Assembly: GCA_035549555.1 (NCBI GenBank) | Contig: DASZQR010000010.1 | Location: forward strand, 62,001 to 126,000 | Length of the DNA stretch: 64,000 bases | Reading direction: 5' to 3' | Source: Patescibacteria group bacterium | Lineage (GTDB): Bacteria > Patescibacteriota > Microgenomatia > UBA8517 | In this document: piece by piece, positions 48,407 to 57,298 of the stretch | How positions within the stretch are numbered: the first letter of the stretch is position 1 | Layout of the letters: each line of letters begins with the position of its first letter | Position numbers and translations under genes: made by a program | The notes under the pieces: model-generated | What the model was told of the DNA's origin: nothing | Seen by the model: the letters and a program-made list of their open reading frames with translations, nothing else | Database searches by the model: none

Positions 48407-49912
48407 ATGACTTTATATCTTAAATATCGTCCTCAAACTCTTGATGAACTTGATTTAGAATCAGTCCGGACTAATTTAAAAAATATTTTATCTTCAGGAA
48501 ACATTCCTCATGCATTTTTATTTTCAGGCCCAAAAGGAACTGGAAAAACTTCAGCCGCTCGCATTTTAGCAAAAATAATAAATTGCACTAATCTCACTAA
48601 AGACGGCGAGCCGTGTAACTCTTGTACTTCTTGTTTATCAATTACAAATGGAAATAGTATGGATATTATTGAATTAGATGCTGCAAGCAATCGCGGAATT
48701 GACGACATCCGCGCCCTAAAAGAAGGAGTTTATCTTGCTCCAGTTTCTTCAAAGAAAAAAATTTATATTATTGATGAAGCTCACATGCTTACTTTAGAAG
48801 CAGCAAATGCATTTTTAAAAACATTAGAAGAACCTCCTGCCCATGTTATTTTTATTTTAGCAACAACAAATCCTGAAAAACTTCCTCAAACCGTTATCTC
48901 AAGATTGACTCAAATTAATTTTACAAAAGCTTCAGTAAAAGATATCTCTCGCCAATTAAATCGTGTAGCAAAAGGAGAAAATATAAAAATTGAAGATAAA
49001 GCAATTGAAAAAATAAGTAAGTTTGCAGACGGAAGTTTCAGAGACGCTGTAAAAATTTTAGAAACCTTAAGTTTTAAAACTAAAGATATTAAAGAAGCTG
49101 ATGTCGATAATTTATTTCAAACTTCAGCAAATAGCTCTTTAGAATTTTTCCAAATATTAGAAACAAGAAATACCAAAAATATTTTAGAGTTTATAGAAAA
49201 TTTTATTAAAAACGGCGGACAAATTAAAAATTTAACAACAGAAATTTTAGAAAATATTCATCAAAGTATTTTAGGAAAAAATAATTTAGGAGAAGATAAT
49301 CTTGCCAATTTTTCTCTTGAAGAATTAATTAATTTAAATAATTTAATTTCAGAAAGTTTAATCCAGAATTCTCCAATAAATCATCTTCCCTTTGAAATCG
49401 CAATTATAAAATTTTGTGGTGAACAAAAATCAGAACCTGCTGAAGAAAAAAAAATTAAAAAACCATTAATTGAAATAAAAACTGAACCAAAAATTGAAAA
49501 TCCTGAGCGAACCCTGAGCGAAGTCGAACGGGGAGTCGAAGGAAAAAAAGTTGCCTTAAAGTCTTTGGATGAAACAACCTGGGCAAAGTTAATCGAAAAC
49601 TCTCGCAATAAAAATTTTGGTATTGAAGCTCTTCTTCGCGCTGCAAAGCCTCTTGGATATGACGGAAATGTTTTGAATCTTGGAGTTTATTATCAGTTTC
49701 ATAAGGATAAACTTGAAGAAAATAAAAACAAAATAGTTCTTGAAAAAGTTTGTGTTGAGACTTTTGGTATAGATTCCATAAAAATAAATTTAGAGTTACT
49801 TGAAAAACCAAAAATAGCAAGAAAAATTGAAGAAACAAATCTATCAAAACCGGATTTGACGCCAAAAGTAGACAAAGATATAATTGATGCAGCCAAAGAG
49901 ATCTTTGGATAA
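48407..49912 (+). CDS. dnaX: DNA polymerase III subunit gamma/tau
   Basis: 501 aa clamp-loader ATPase. Walker A GPKGTGKTSAA (about 42-52), a four-Cys zinc module (C..C..C..C, about 62-83), Walker B IIDEAHML (about 123-130), and the sensor region ATTNPEKLPQTVISR (about 154-168). Domains I-III end near 340. Then a Lys/Glu-rich linker holds an A9 run (codons 347-350) and an in-frame REP-like insertion (about 365-380). The C-terminal tau-type domain follows. A -1 slip in A9 would give a gamma-like form. Confidence 0.95.
   Translation: MTLYLKYRPQTLDELDLESVRTNLKNILSSGNIPHAFLFSGPKGTGKTSAARILAKIINCTNLTKDGEPCNSCTSCLSITNGNSMDIIELDAASNRGIDDIRALKEGVYLAPVSSKKKIYIIDEAHMLTLEAANAFLKTLEEPPAHVIFILATTNPEKLPQTVISRLTQINFTKASVKDISRQLNRVAKGENIKIEDKAIEKISKFADGSFRDAVKILETLSFKTKDIKEADVDNLFQTSANSSLEFFQILETRNTKNILEFIENFIKNGGQIKNLTTEILENIHQSILGKNNLGEDNLANFSLEELINLNNLISESLIQNSPINHLPFEIAIIKFCGEQKSEPAEEKKIKKPLIEIKTEPKIENPERTLSEVERGVEGKKVALKSLDETTWAKLIENSRNKNFGIEALLRAAKPLGYDGNVLNLGVYYQFHKDKLEENKNKIVLEKVCVETFGIDSIKINLELLEKPKIARKIEETNLSKPDLTPKVDKDIIDAAKEIFG
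49446..49454 (+). other. A9 slippage site in dnaX
   Basis: Nine consecutive A bases in frame GAA-AAA-AAA-ATT. In the -1 frame the reading is AAA-AAT-TAA, a stop within 4 nt of the run, so slippage would make a truncated gamma-like subunit. Confidence 0.6.
49502..49542 (+). repeat. REP-like palindromic repeat inside dnaX
   Basis: Starts CCTGAGCGA, repeats CCCTGAGCGAAGTCGAA and ends GTCGAAGG. The CTGAGCGAAGTCGAAG core is a palindromic-repeat type seen in many bacterial genomes. It adds in-frame residues (PER..SEVERGVEG) to the linker. Confidence 0.65.
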
Positions 49913-49923
49913 AGAAATTTTAG

Positions 49924-50055
49924 ATGAATAAAAAACTGCTCTATATTATTATCTTATTCTGTTTAATTATTTCTCTGGTACTGGTGATTTTTGCAGTTAA
50001 AAATCAAACATATATTGCAAATCACGCAGCAAGCAGATTGTTTGATACACAATAA
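49924..50055 (+). CDS. Small single-span membrane protein
   Basis: 43 aa: MNKKLL, a membrane segment (about 5-24) and a short outside part (NQTYIANHAASRL). The end of the segment resembles the start of the exported protein at 11176-12930 (its QTFLNNHAETAS). It could therefore be a tiny anchored protein or the left-over start of a lost exported protein. It sits between dnaX and ybaB. Confidence 0.45.
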   Translation: MNKKLLYIIILFCLIISLVLVIFAVKNQTYIANHAASRLFDTQ

Positions 50056-50062
50056 ATAAAAT

Positions 50063-50347
50063 ATGGGACCGTTTGATCAAATAGGACAATTAAATGAATT
50101 AAGAAAAATGCGATCTCAAGCTCTTGAGATGCAAAAAAAACTTAAAGCGATTAGTCATACCTTAAAAAAAGGCAAATGGACTATTAAAGTAACAGGAGAT
50201 CAAAAAGTTGAATATATTGAAATGGATGGCGAAGCACAACCTGAATTAGTCAAGGCAATTAATGAAGCTCTTGATAACGTTCAAAAAGACAGTGCAAAAA
50301 AAATGATGGAAGAAGGCGGGCTCTCAAATCTTCTCAAGGGATTTTAA
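50063..50347 (+). CDS. ybaB: YbaB/EbfC nucleoid-associated protein
   Basis: 94 aa. MRSQALEMQKKLKAI helix, a central three-strand sheet (KWTIKVTGDQKVEYIEMDG) and the C-terminal helix EALDNVQKDSAKKMMEE. Small DNA-binding dimer, usually between dnaX and recR, as here. Confidence 0.9.
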   Translation: MGPFDQIGQLNELRKMRSQALEMQKKLKAISHTLKKGKWTIKVTGDQKVEYIEMDGEAQPELVKAINEALDNVQKDSAKKMMEEGGLSNLLKGF

Positions 50348-51336
50348 TTGCTACTATAAATAATATTGGAAATTTGTCTGCATTCACTTGCTGAAGCGCT
50401 ATCAGAAGATATTTTTCCACAACTTCGTAAATAAGCGTTTCTGCCAATTTCTTCTTCGTTGTTTGCAATCGGTCCATCATTAACTGTAGGAATGGTATTT
50501 GCAAATTCTCTCTCTAATAATTCAAAATATATGGCCGAAAGATTGCCTGAATTGGAATTTGGTGAATAAGGGATTTTTATCATAACAAAATTTACACCTT
50601 TATTAGTTATTTCATCAAAACTGCATTTTTTATCAGACCACGAATAAACAACAGTTCTAAAAGAATGAATGTAATCCCAAGATTTCCCAATATTAAAACC
50701 TGCAGCTTTTGTCAGGTCATCAAGATTTGTATAAAAACCCAAAACTGTCTCATCATAATGGGATTTTCCTAAATTAGCACGAGATTCGGCAATCACATTT
50801 AACACTTCTTCAAGCTTACTATTTGTTATGTGTGGAATAACTGGTTCGTTTTCTGTCATTACAAACAAATTTCCGTCTCTTTCTGCAGGACAATCAATCC
50901 CTTCAGGTTGTTGATCTTGAATATTATTTGCAATAGCTGTCGGAATTTCTGATTGAGGGTTTGCATCTTGTAAAAAATAATGAGAATTATCAGCATCAGG
51001 AACATACTGTCCGTAATTTGTTTCATAAAAATTCAAAGAACCTTCATCTTTTGTTGTCATGCAAATAGGGCCGTAAATTATGTTTATTTTATCTCCTTCT
51101 TGTAACTGGCCAACAATGTTCAAATTGCCATCTCGTACATCTAACGAAGGAATAACAACTTCAGCTTCTCCTTTTTGAGGAAGGTTTGGAGAAAGAAGAG
51201 AACTACAATTTTCTGGCGAAAGATCAGCATGAGTTTCGTTAATAAATCCAAAAGTTAAAGTCGAAACAAGAAGGGCAATTGAGGCATGTTTTAAAAATTC
51301 TTGTGAGAGAATCTCTTTTGACACAATGTAATGCAA
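50344..51336 (-). CDS. Secreted protein with SH3b-like segment
   Basis: 330 aa. N-terminal signal (about 17-37, ending THA). Then a bacterial-SH3-like piece SLDVRDGNLNIVGQLQEGD (about 64-82), a long middle part of unknown fold, and six or so cysteines spread through the mature chain. No enzyme motif. It lies on the minus strand between ybaB and recR, breaking the usual dnaX-ybaB-recR row, and overlaps the ybaB stop by 4 bp. Confidence 0.6.
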   Translation of the reverse strand: MHYIVSKEILSQEFLKHASIALLVSTLTFGFINETHADLSPENCSSLLSPNLPQKGEAEVVIPSLDVRDGNLNIVGQLQEGDKINIIYGPICMTTKDEGSLNFYETNYGQYVPDADNSHYFLQDANPQSEIPTAIANNIQDQQPEGIDCPAERDGNLFVMTENEPVIPHITNSKLEEVLNVIAESRANLGKSHYDETVLGFYTNLDDLTKAAGFNIGKSWDYIHSFRTVVYSWSDKKCSFDEITNKGVNFVMIKIPYSPNSNSGNLSAIYFELLEREFANTIPTVNDGPIANNEEEIGRNAYLRSCGKISSDSASASECRQISNIIYSSN

Positions 51337-51385
51337 ATATATAACTTATTTTTACATTGTCAACAACATTCTGTTAAAATAATTT

Positions 51386-52000
51386 GTGCCCAAAATCGCA
51401 AAACCACTATCAGATCTAATTGAGTCTTTTGAAAAGCTGCCAGGAGTTGGCCCGAAAACTGCCGAGCGATTAACTTTTTATATGCTTCGTGTTCCTCAAA
51501 GCGAAATACAATTCTTTGCAGATTCTCTAACTAATTTAAAAAAATTAACAAAAGTTTGTGATATTTGCAAAAATGTTTCAGAAACAAATCCTTGCCCAAT
51601 TTGTGCTGATGATAAGCGTGACCAATCAAAAATTTTAGTCGTTGAAGAGCCTTTTGATATTTTAGTTTTTGAGCGTGGCGGAAAATACGACGGCCTTTAT
51701 CATGTATTACACGGCGCCATTAATCCCCTGGAAAATATTGGCCCCGACGAATTATATATTGATGCATTACTTAAACGCACCAAAGCGACCAATGGTCATA
51801 CCGTCAAAGAAGTTATTATCGCGACTAATCCAACAATGGAAGGTGATGCAACAGCAATGTATATTGGTGGTAAGTTGAAAGATATAAATGATAAAATTTT
51901 AGTGACGCGACTAGGTATGGGAATTCCTACAGGAGCAGATTTGGGTTTTGCGGATGATTTGACCTTAACTCAAGCACTTGCCGGCCGTCGAGAATTATGA
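51386..52000 (+). CDS. recR: Recombination protein RecR
   Basis: 204 aa. Helix-hairpin-helix LPGVGPKTAERLTFYML (about 18-34), a four-Cys zinc finger (C..C, NPCPIC, about 57-72) and a Toprim domain with VVEEPFDILVFER and ATNPTMEGDATAMY. DNA repair with RecO/RecF. GTG start; TAAAAT 5 nt upstream with TTTACA 18 bp further suggests a leaderless mRNA. Confidence 0.95.
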   Translation: MPKIAKPLSDLIESFEKLPGVGPKTAERLTFYMLRVPQSEIQFFADSLTNLKKLTKVCDICKNVSETNPCPICADDKRDQSKILVVEEPFDILVFERGGKYDGLYHVLHGAINPLENIGPDELYIDALLKRTKATNGHTVKEVIIATNPTMEGDATAMYIGGKLKDINDKILVTRLGMGIPTGADLGFADDLTLTQALAGRREL

Positions 52001-52629
52001 AGGCAGTAAAATTATTTTTGCCCAAACTTCCAGATTTCAAAGATCTTTTATCGTTAAATAAAATAATTTATATTTTGGTTTTCTCAGACTTTATTTTAAT
52101 TTCTTCATATGGCTTAATTGCGCCTTTCTTTGCAATTTTTCTAACCAAAAATATTATCGGGGGAACTCTTGTCGTTGTTGGTTTGTCTGATTCAATTTAT
52201 TTAGCAACAAAATCTTTAATCCAAATTCCGCTTGGAATTTTAATTGATAAAACTAAGGGCGAGAAAATAGATTTTTGGTTTTTATTTTTTGGCAGTTTAT
52301 TAATGAGTTTAAGTTTATTTTTATATGTAATTGCCAAAACTCCGCTTCATATTTATATAATTTCGCTTCTTTATGGAATTGGAAGCGGTGCAGCATATCC
52401 TGCATGGACGGGAATTTTTACCAGAAACATGGTGGGCGACAAAGAATCGTTTGCCTGGAGCTTGTCAGCGACTCTTTGGCAATTGGGAAGTGCGGCCGCT
52501 GCGTTAATTGGTGGAGTTCTGGCAGAGAGCCTTGGTTTTGCCAATTTATTTATTGTGGTCGGCGCTTTATCCTTAATAGGAACTTTTATTTTATTTTTTA
52601 TTTATGACAAGCTTGCCACAAAGCAGTAA
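51997..52629 (+). CDS. Half-size MFS-like membrane protein
   Basis: 210 aa with about six membrane segments. The loop IPLGILIDKTKGEKID (about 76-91) is the MFS motif A between helices 2 and 3. Only half the usual 12 segments are present, so it is a truncated or dimeric transporter. Start overlaps the recR stop by 4 bp. The next gene overlaps its end by 26 nt. Confidence 0.7.
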   Translation: MKAVKLFLPKLPDFKDLLSLNKIIYILVFSDFILISSYGLIAPFFAIFLTKNIIGGTLVVVGLSDSIYLATKSLIQIPLGILIDKTKGEKIDFWFLFFGSLLMSLSLFLYVIAKTPLHIYIISLLYGIGSGAAYPAWTGIFTRNMVGDKESFAWSLSATLWQLGSAAAALIGGVLAESLGFANLFIVVGALSLIGTFILFFIYDKLATKQ

Positions 52630-53101
52630 ACAAATCGCAATTAATGCAGCGAAACTTGTTGCCCGCGAATCAAACGAAGTCTTAAAAACAGCAGGGGAGC
52701 AAATTATGCCAAGCCCTCAGGATGAAAAGAAACCCGGAGATCCTGAGCGACCAAAAGAAGTCGAAGGACAAAGACCAAAAAACTTAAGTTTTCTTAATGA
52801 ATACAAACAAGAATTAAATGAAATCAAAAGAGAAAATTTATTTAAAGAACTGCAGAGAAAGATTGCAGGTGGAGAAACTGTTTATCTGGAAAATTATATT
52901 AATGAATTAGGCCATGAACAGCGTGAAGTTTTAAAAGCACAAATAGAAGTGATGGAAAACAGAAAATTACAGGAAGAAAGTTCTAAAAAAGAATCTGGAA
53001 TTCCTCAAATAATAAGCAAAAAGGCAAGAGGAATGATTACCGGAATGGTAAAAAAGCGAAATCAGCAGAATGTAGAAACCCGCATGCCCCCCTCAAGCTA
53101 A
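52604..53101 (+). CDS. Unknown charged helical protein
   Basis: 165 aa, highly charged, coiled-coil-like (about 60-130), with a Pro-rich N-terminal linker (about 25-50) that includes a REP-like remnant coding PERPKEVEG. The C-terminus is basic (KKARGMITGMVKKRNQQ). No family recognised. The start inside the previous gene suggests coupling. Confidence 0.55.
   Translation: MTSLPQSSKQIAINAAKLVARESNEVLKTAGEQIMPSPQDEKKPGDPERPKEVEGQRPKNLSFLNEYKQELNEIKRENLFKELQRKIAGGETVYLENYINELGHEQREVLKAQIEVMENRKLQEESSKKESGIPQIISKKARGMITGMVKKRNQQNVETRMPPSS
52742..52767 (+). repeat. REP-like remnant
   Basis: CCTGAGCGA..AGTCGAAGG: same outer ends and reading phase as the dnaX element, with a shorter middle. Confidence 0.5.
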
Positions 53102-53143
53102 AAACTTTATTGTTGAGCCAATTTGCAGTAAAATTGCATAAAG

Positions 53144-53356
53144 ATGTCTTCGGTAGAGATGGAGTTTAACGACATCCCGCCCAAGGCAACTGAACTTATT
53201 CAATTAATCGGTTCAGTTGCTATTGATGGTGATTATGTGTTTTCCGAAGAAAAAATAGATGAAATTATAACCGAAATGAAATTAATCGAATTTAAAAAAC
53301 AAATTTTCGAAAAGTTAATTTTTTTGAAAGTTATTAAAGGAGGATACGGCTTATGA
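53144..53356 (+). CDS. Small protein coupled to a Fic gene (possible partner)
   Basis: 70 aa, acidic start and basic end. Helices about 15-28 and 38-65. Its stop overlaps the start of the Fic gene (ATGA). Position suggests an antitoxin or chaperone for Fic. However, the class I antitoxin motif (S/T)xxxE(G/N) is not found, so this is only a guess. Confidence 0.5.
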   Translation: MSSVEMEFNDIPPKATELIQLIGSVAIDGDYVFSEEKIDEIITEMKLIEFKKQIFEKLIFLKVIKGGYGL

Positions 53357-54078
53357 TTGTACGAATTGAAAGTGAAGGAAACCGATTACCTGAGAATGAA
53401 AACAAAAAAGACAGTGTTTCAGCTTTATGCAGAGCTCATCTTGCAAGGCAATATTCTATTTCAGTTGCAAAAAAATTTAATTTACCCGCTTTTGAAACAA
53501 TAGTCAAAAATTTAAACTTAAGATTGGTATCAAAAGAAGAATTAAAAGGTAGACTGGATGCTGTAGCAGGGGAATATCGAACAAAAAACGTTTTTATGCC
53601 AATATCCCCAGTCTCACCGCCACAACCAGAAGATGTTCCTTATTTAATGAAAAAATTAGGAGTAGCATCTGATGAAAAAATAAAAGCGATAGATTGTAAA
53701 AAAGTCGCTGGAATTGAAATTGGAAAAATTTTAGAAACAATGTCATTTACCCATTACTGGATGGCACGCATTCATCCCTTCAGAGAAGGAAACGGTCGAG
53801 ACGCTAGAGAAACAAACGCTTTACTATCTATCAGAACCGGTCTTCCAATAATTATCATTGGACCTGTAGATAGAGATGAATATATTAAAACGCTTAACAC
53901 AATACATTTTTATACTTATTTAAACGACAAATTAGAAGCTGACCTTAAACCGTTAACATTGTTTCTTGGAAGAAGAATGCTAAGATCGTTTCCAAATTCT
54001 AATTTATCAAAACCGCAAATGGTTCAAAGAGAAAAACTTATATCATATATTTCTAAATTAGATTCTGATATAAAATAA
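53353..54078 (+). CDS. Fic-family protein 1
   Basis: 241 aa. The Fic core has HPFREGNGRDARETN (about 136-150), the AMPylator-type loop with the catalytic His. The N-terminal part (about 1-60) is helical and no (S/T)xxxE(G/N) inhibitory motif was found in it. Likely transfers AMP, or another nucleotide phosphate, to a target protein. Coupled to the small gene upstream by 4 bp. It resembles the domain in Doc/Fic toxins. Confidence 0.8.
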   Translation: MIVRIESEGNRLPENENKKDSVSALCRAHLARQYSISVAKKFNLPAFETIVKNLNLRLVSKEELKGRLDAVAGEYRTKNVFMPISPVSPPQPEDVPYLMKKLGVASDEKIKAIDCKKVAGIEIGKILETMSFTHYWMARIHPFREGNGRDARETNALLSIRTGLPIIIIGPVDRDEYIKTLNTIHFYTYLNDKLEADLKPLTLFLGRRMLRSFPNSNLSKPQMVQREKLISYISKLDSDIK

Positions 54079-54082
54079 ATAA

Positions 54083-55486
54083 ATGCAACTTTATAACTCT
54101 CTCTCAAGAAAAGTTGAAGAATTCAAACCCATAAATCCTCCCCATGTTGGAATGTATACTTGCGGCCCGACAGTTTATTCTTATCCCACAATTGGAAATT
54201 ATCGTACTTATGTAACCTCTGATTTGCTTTTAAGAACATTAAAATTTTTGGGATATGAAACTAAATATGTAATGAATCTCACAGATGTTGGTCATTTGAC
54301 AGGGGACAATTCTGGAGACGCTGACACTGGCGAAGATCGCCTTGAAAAAGCTTCAAAAAAAGAAAATAAAACAGCCTGGGATATTGCGAAGTTTTATGGA
54401 GACGATTTCGTAAATAGTTTGTCTAAATTAAATATCGAAAAACCAGATATTATCGCAAAAGCAACAGATCACATTGACGATCAAATAAAATTAATTGAAG
54501 TATTAGAAAAGAAAAAATTAACTTACAAAATTAGTGATGGAATTTATTTTGATACTGTAGCCTTCGAAAAACAAACTGGAGAAAAATATGGTGAGATGTC
54601 TAATTTGGATCAAATTAAAGAGGGTGCAAGAGTCGAGCCAAATCCACAGAAAAAAAATCCTCGAGATTTTGCATTATGGAAATTTTCTCCGAAAGACGAA
54701 AAGAGACAAATGGAATGGGAAAGCCCATGGGGAACTGGTTTTCCTGGCTGGCATATTGAGTGTTCTGCCATGAGCATGAAATATTTAGGAGAGCAGTTTG
54801 ATATTCACGCAGGCGGCGAAGACCTTCGGTCCACTCATCATCCAAATGAAATTGCCCAGTCAGAAGGAGCAACTGGTAAAATTCCCTTTGTAAAATATTG
54901 GGTTCATGGAGCATTTTTAACTGTTGATGGAGGAAGAATGGGAAAAAGTTTAGGCAATGCTTATACATTGCATGATGTTGAAGAAAAAGGTTTTGATGAT
55001 TTGGATTTGCGATATTTTTATTTTACAGGGCACTACAGAAAGCAATTAAATTTCACCTGGGAAGCTTTGTCTGCGGCACAGGCTGCATTGAATAAACTGA
55101 AACTTCAGGTTCAAAATTTACGTTCACAAGAAGAAAGAAATTCTCTTTCTGAAGAAAAATTATCAAAAGTTGATGCATACAGAAAAGAATTTACAGATGC
55201 AATTTCTGATGATTTAAATATGCCGCAAGCTCTTGCAGTAGTTTGGGAAGTTTTAAAATCAAATATTCCCTCCGAGGATAAATATGATCTAATTATGGAT
55301 TTTGACGAAGTTTTAGGTCTTGAATTAAATAAAGAAGTTACACAAAAAGAAATTCCTCAGGAGATCAAAGATTTAATGCAAAAAAGAGAGGAATTAAGAA
55401 AATCTGGAAATTATGAAGAAGCAGATAAAATCAGAGACGAAATAATTCAAAAAGGATATACTGTTAATGATGATAAATCATCATGA
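54083..55486 (+). CDS. cysS: Cysteinyl-tRNA synthetase
   Basis: 467 aa class I synthetase. YTCGPTVYSYPTIGNYR (about 25-41) holds the first zinc Cys. The HIGN motif reads TIGN here. WHIECSAMSMKYLG and the His-rich HAGGEDLRSTHHPNE give the other zinc ligands, and RMGKSLGN (about 290) is the KMSKS-like loop. The C-terminal helices are short. Secure, apart from the odd TIGN. Confidence 0.95.
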   Translation: MQLYNSLSRKVEEFKPINPPHVGMYTCGPTVYSYPTIGNYRTYVTSDLLLRTLKFLGYETKYVMNLTDVGHLTGDNSGDADTGEDRLEKASKKENKTAWDIAKFYGDDFVNSLSKLNIEKPDIIAKATDHIDDQIKLIEVLEKKKLTYKISDGIYFDTVAFEKQTGEKYGEMSNLDQIKEGARVEPNPQKKNPRDFALWKFSPKDEKRQMEWESPWGTGFPGWHIECSAMSMKYLGEQFDIHAGGEDLRSTHHPNEIAQSEGATGKIPFVKYWVHGAFLTVDGGRMGKSLGNAYTLHDVEEKGFDDLDLRYFYFTGHYRKQLNFTWEALSAAQAALNKLKLQVQNLRSQEERNSLSEEKLSKVDAYRKEFTDAISDDLNMPQALAVVWEVLKSNIPSEDKYDLIMDFDEVLGLELNKEVTQKEIPQEIKDLMQKREELRKSGNYEEADKIRDEIIQKGYTVNDDKSS

Positions 55487-56099
55487 TAAGGCAATTTGGG
55501 TTGTAATTTTTATTCTTACTTTCTTTTTCATTGGTAATTTTATTTTTACGCAAGTCGAAATTCTCCAGCTTAAAAATAATTTAAATACTCCAGTCCAGAC
55601 TCAAACTCCAGTTGTTTATAATCCAGTACAGCAAACTTCATCTCCTACAAACTCTCCAATTGCAACGTCTACAGTTTTTCCAACAGCTTCTCCAAAAGCC
55701 ATTGCTACAGCAAAGCCTATTACTCAAATTACCTATATACCATTAACTGGTGGTTCAACTCAGAATACAGATTGGACAACAATAAACAGCTCTCAATTTA
55801 ATTTTAATATTAACGACTATGGTACGCCGCAAGGCGATAAACTCCCGTATGTAATTTGGGATGCAAATTTAAGAGTTGATAATGGCAGCGGCGAAACCTT
55901 CGCAAGGATATATGACACAACTCACAATATTGCAGTAAATGGATCAGAAATAAATATCAGTAATACCAGCACTTCAACTGATGTGATTTCCGGAAGTTTA
56001 CAATTCTGGAGCGGGAATAATACTTATGTAATTCAAGTAAAATCTTTAAACGGTTCAACTGCTTTTGTTGATAGTGGAAGGATCAAAGTTACCTACTAA
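55470..56099 (+). CDS. Anchored extracellular beta-rich protein
   Basis: 209 aa from the second of two adjacent ATGs. One membrane segment (about 9-28), a Thr/Pro/Ser stalk (about 45-85) and a beta-rich domain (about 95-209). No sorting signal. It overlaps cysS by 17 nt. Unknown fold; layout like the other stalked surface proteins in this window. Confidence 0.55.
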   Translation: MINHHDKAIWVVIFILTFFFIGNFIFTQVEILQLKNNLNTPVQTQTPVVYNPVQQTSSPTNSPIATSTVFPTASPKAIATAKPITQITYIPLTGGSTQNTDWTTINSSQFNFNINDYGTPQGDKLPYVIWDANLRVDNGSGETFARIYDTTHNIAVNGSEINISNTSTSTDVISGSLQFWSGNNTYVIQVKSLNGSTAFVDSGRIKVTY

Positions 56100-57232
56100 C
56101 TTATTCTTTTTATTTCACCGTTATTTTTAAGCTCGTATGTATGAGTTGGAAATAGAATGTGTAGTAATTGTGCAGCCAAATCTGGACGGTTTACGAACTC
56201 TCCAGAAAGACAATATAATACCTTGAAACCATGATGCCCTCTCAAATCCATGACTCTTGAATATTTATTTCGATTTATTGTTAACTCTTCGACATAATTT
56301 TCTATAAATTCTCTTGCAGCAGTTAAATCATGTTTTTTTTGAGAATCTGATATGTTTACAGGTCTTTTTTTGGTTGCAGCTTCCTGGCTCCTTCTAACAC
56401 AAGTTTCCCAGTTGACGCTTTCACTCCAACCATTATCAATTAATATATGACCAAAACCTTTATTGAATAAGCTTTCTATTTTCTCTATATGCTCGTTCTC
56501 AAGTAAGGCAGTACTTAGTCTAATTTCATGAATTGGCTCAATTTGTGCAGTTAATTCATCTGTTTTATCTGGTTCTCTTCTATATAAAACTTGATCTATA
56601 AAATCAGTTACTAAATATTCTCCATATATTGTTGCTGCGTTTTCATAAAAATCTTTTAGTGTCGACTGACCACTTTTAGATGGTCTCTCGAAATAGTCTC
56701 GAAAATCTCTAACAGTTCGTATTTCAGGTTTAGCGATAACAGCTTTTTCAATTGTATCTTTAACGTGTAACCTAGCGTGTAATAACGATCTAGTTGCTTT
56801 TTCTTCAGGCATATTAAATTTGTCACTAGCTAAAACAACAATATCTTCTTTCCTGTATTTAAAAGTTCCATCATTGTTTTTCATAATAAGCGTAGACAGG
56901 ATAAAAGGCCTAACTTTAGTGTTTTTCTGAATAGTTTCCTTTGAAGTAATGTGGCCAGCTAGTCCTTCCATGAATTCTTCTAAGTTGAAATCTTCTTCGT
57001 TGATTCCATATTCTTGAATAAAATTTGTGTAATCAGATAGAATTTGTTCAAGTCTAGCTCGAGCAGTGAAATCAAGTGAAGCGAGAGAACCTGTCACAGA
57101 GTTCAAAACACCATAATTGTTTTCGTCAATTGCACGATGAGCTTCTGTTTTTAAAGCATCTGTTTTTCTATTTATGGCTTTTTGGGTTAAATCTCCCAAG
57201 CGTTCACTAAACCTTTCAAGTTTTGGTGACAT
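56096..57232 (-). CDS. Unknown large cytoplasmic protein
   Basis: 378 aa, helical, no signal peptide, no family recognised. Contains NKFNMPEEKATRSLLHARLH (about 132-151) and basic patches. A KKRPVNISDSQKKHDL stretch lies about 285-300. Convergent with the anchored-protein gene by a 4-bp overlap. No clear Shine-Dalgarno. Confidence 0.5.
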   Translation of the reverse strand: MSPKLERFSERLGDLTQKAINRKTDALKTEAHRAIDENNYGVLNSVTGSLASLDFTARARLEQILSDYTNFIQEYGINEEDFNLEEFMEGLAGHITSKETIQKNTKVRPFILSTLIMKNNDGTFKYRKEDIVVLASDKFNMPEEKATRSLLHARLHVKDTIEKAVIAKPEIRTVRDFRDYFERPSKSGQSTLKDFYENAATIYGEYLVTDFIDQVLYRREPDKTDELTAQIEPIHEIRLSTALLENEHIEKIESLFNKGFGHILIDNGWSESVNWETCVRRSQEAATKKRPVNISDSQKKHDLTAAREFIENYVEELTINRNKYSRVMDLRGHHGFKVLYCLSGEFVNRPDLAAQLLHILFPTHTYELKNNGEIKRIS

Positions 57233-57298
57233 ATTTACGGACTCCTATAATAAATAATTATTTTGCAAAAGTCAATAATTCCAGTATCATATTTATAG

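Noticed and set aside
51997-52629. Frameshift as the cause of the half-length MFS protein
   Set aside because: No continuation with membrane segments was found in other frames downstream; the following gene is hydrophilic.
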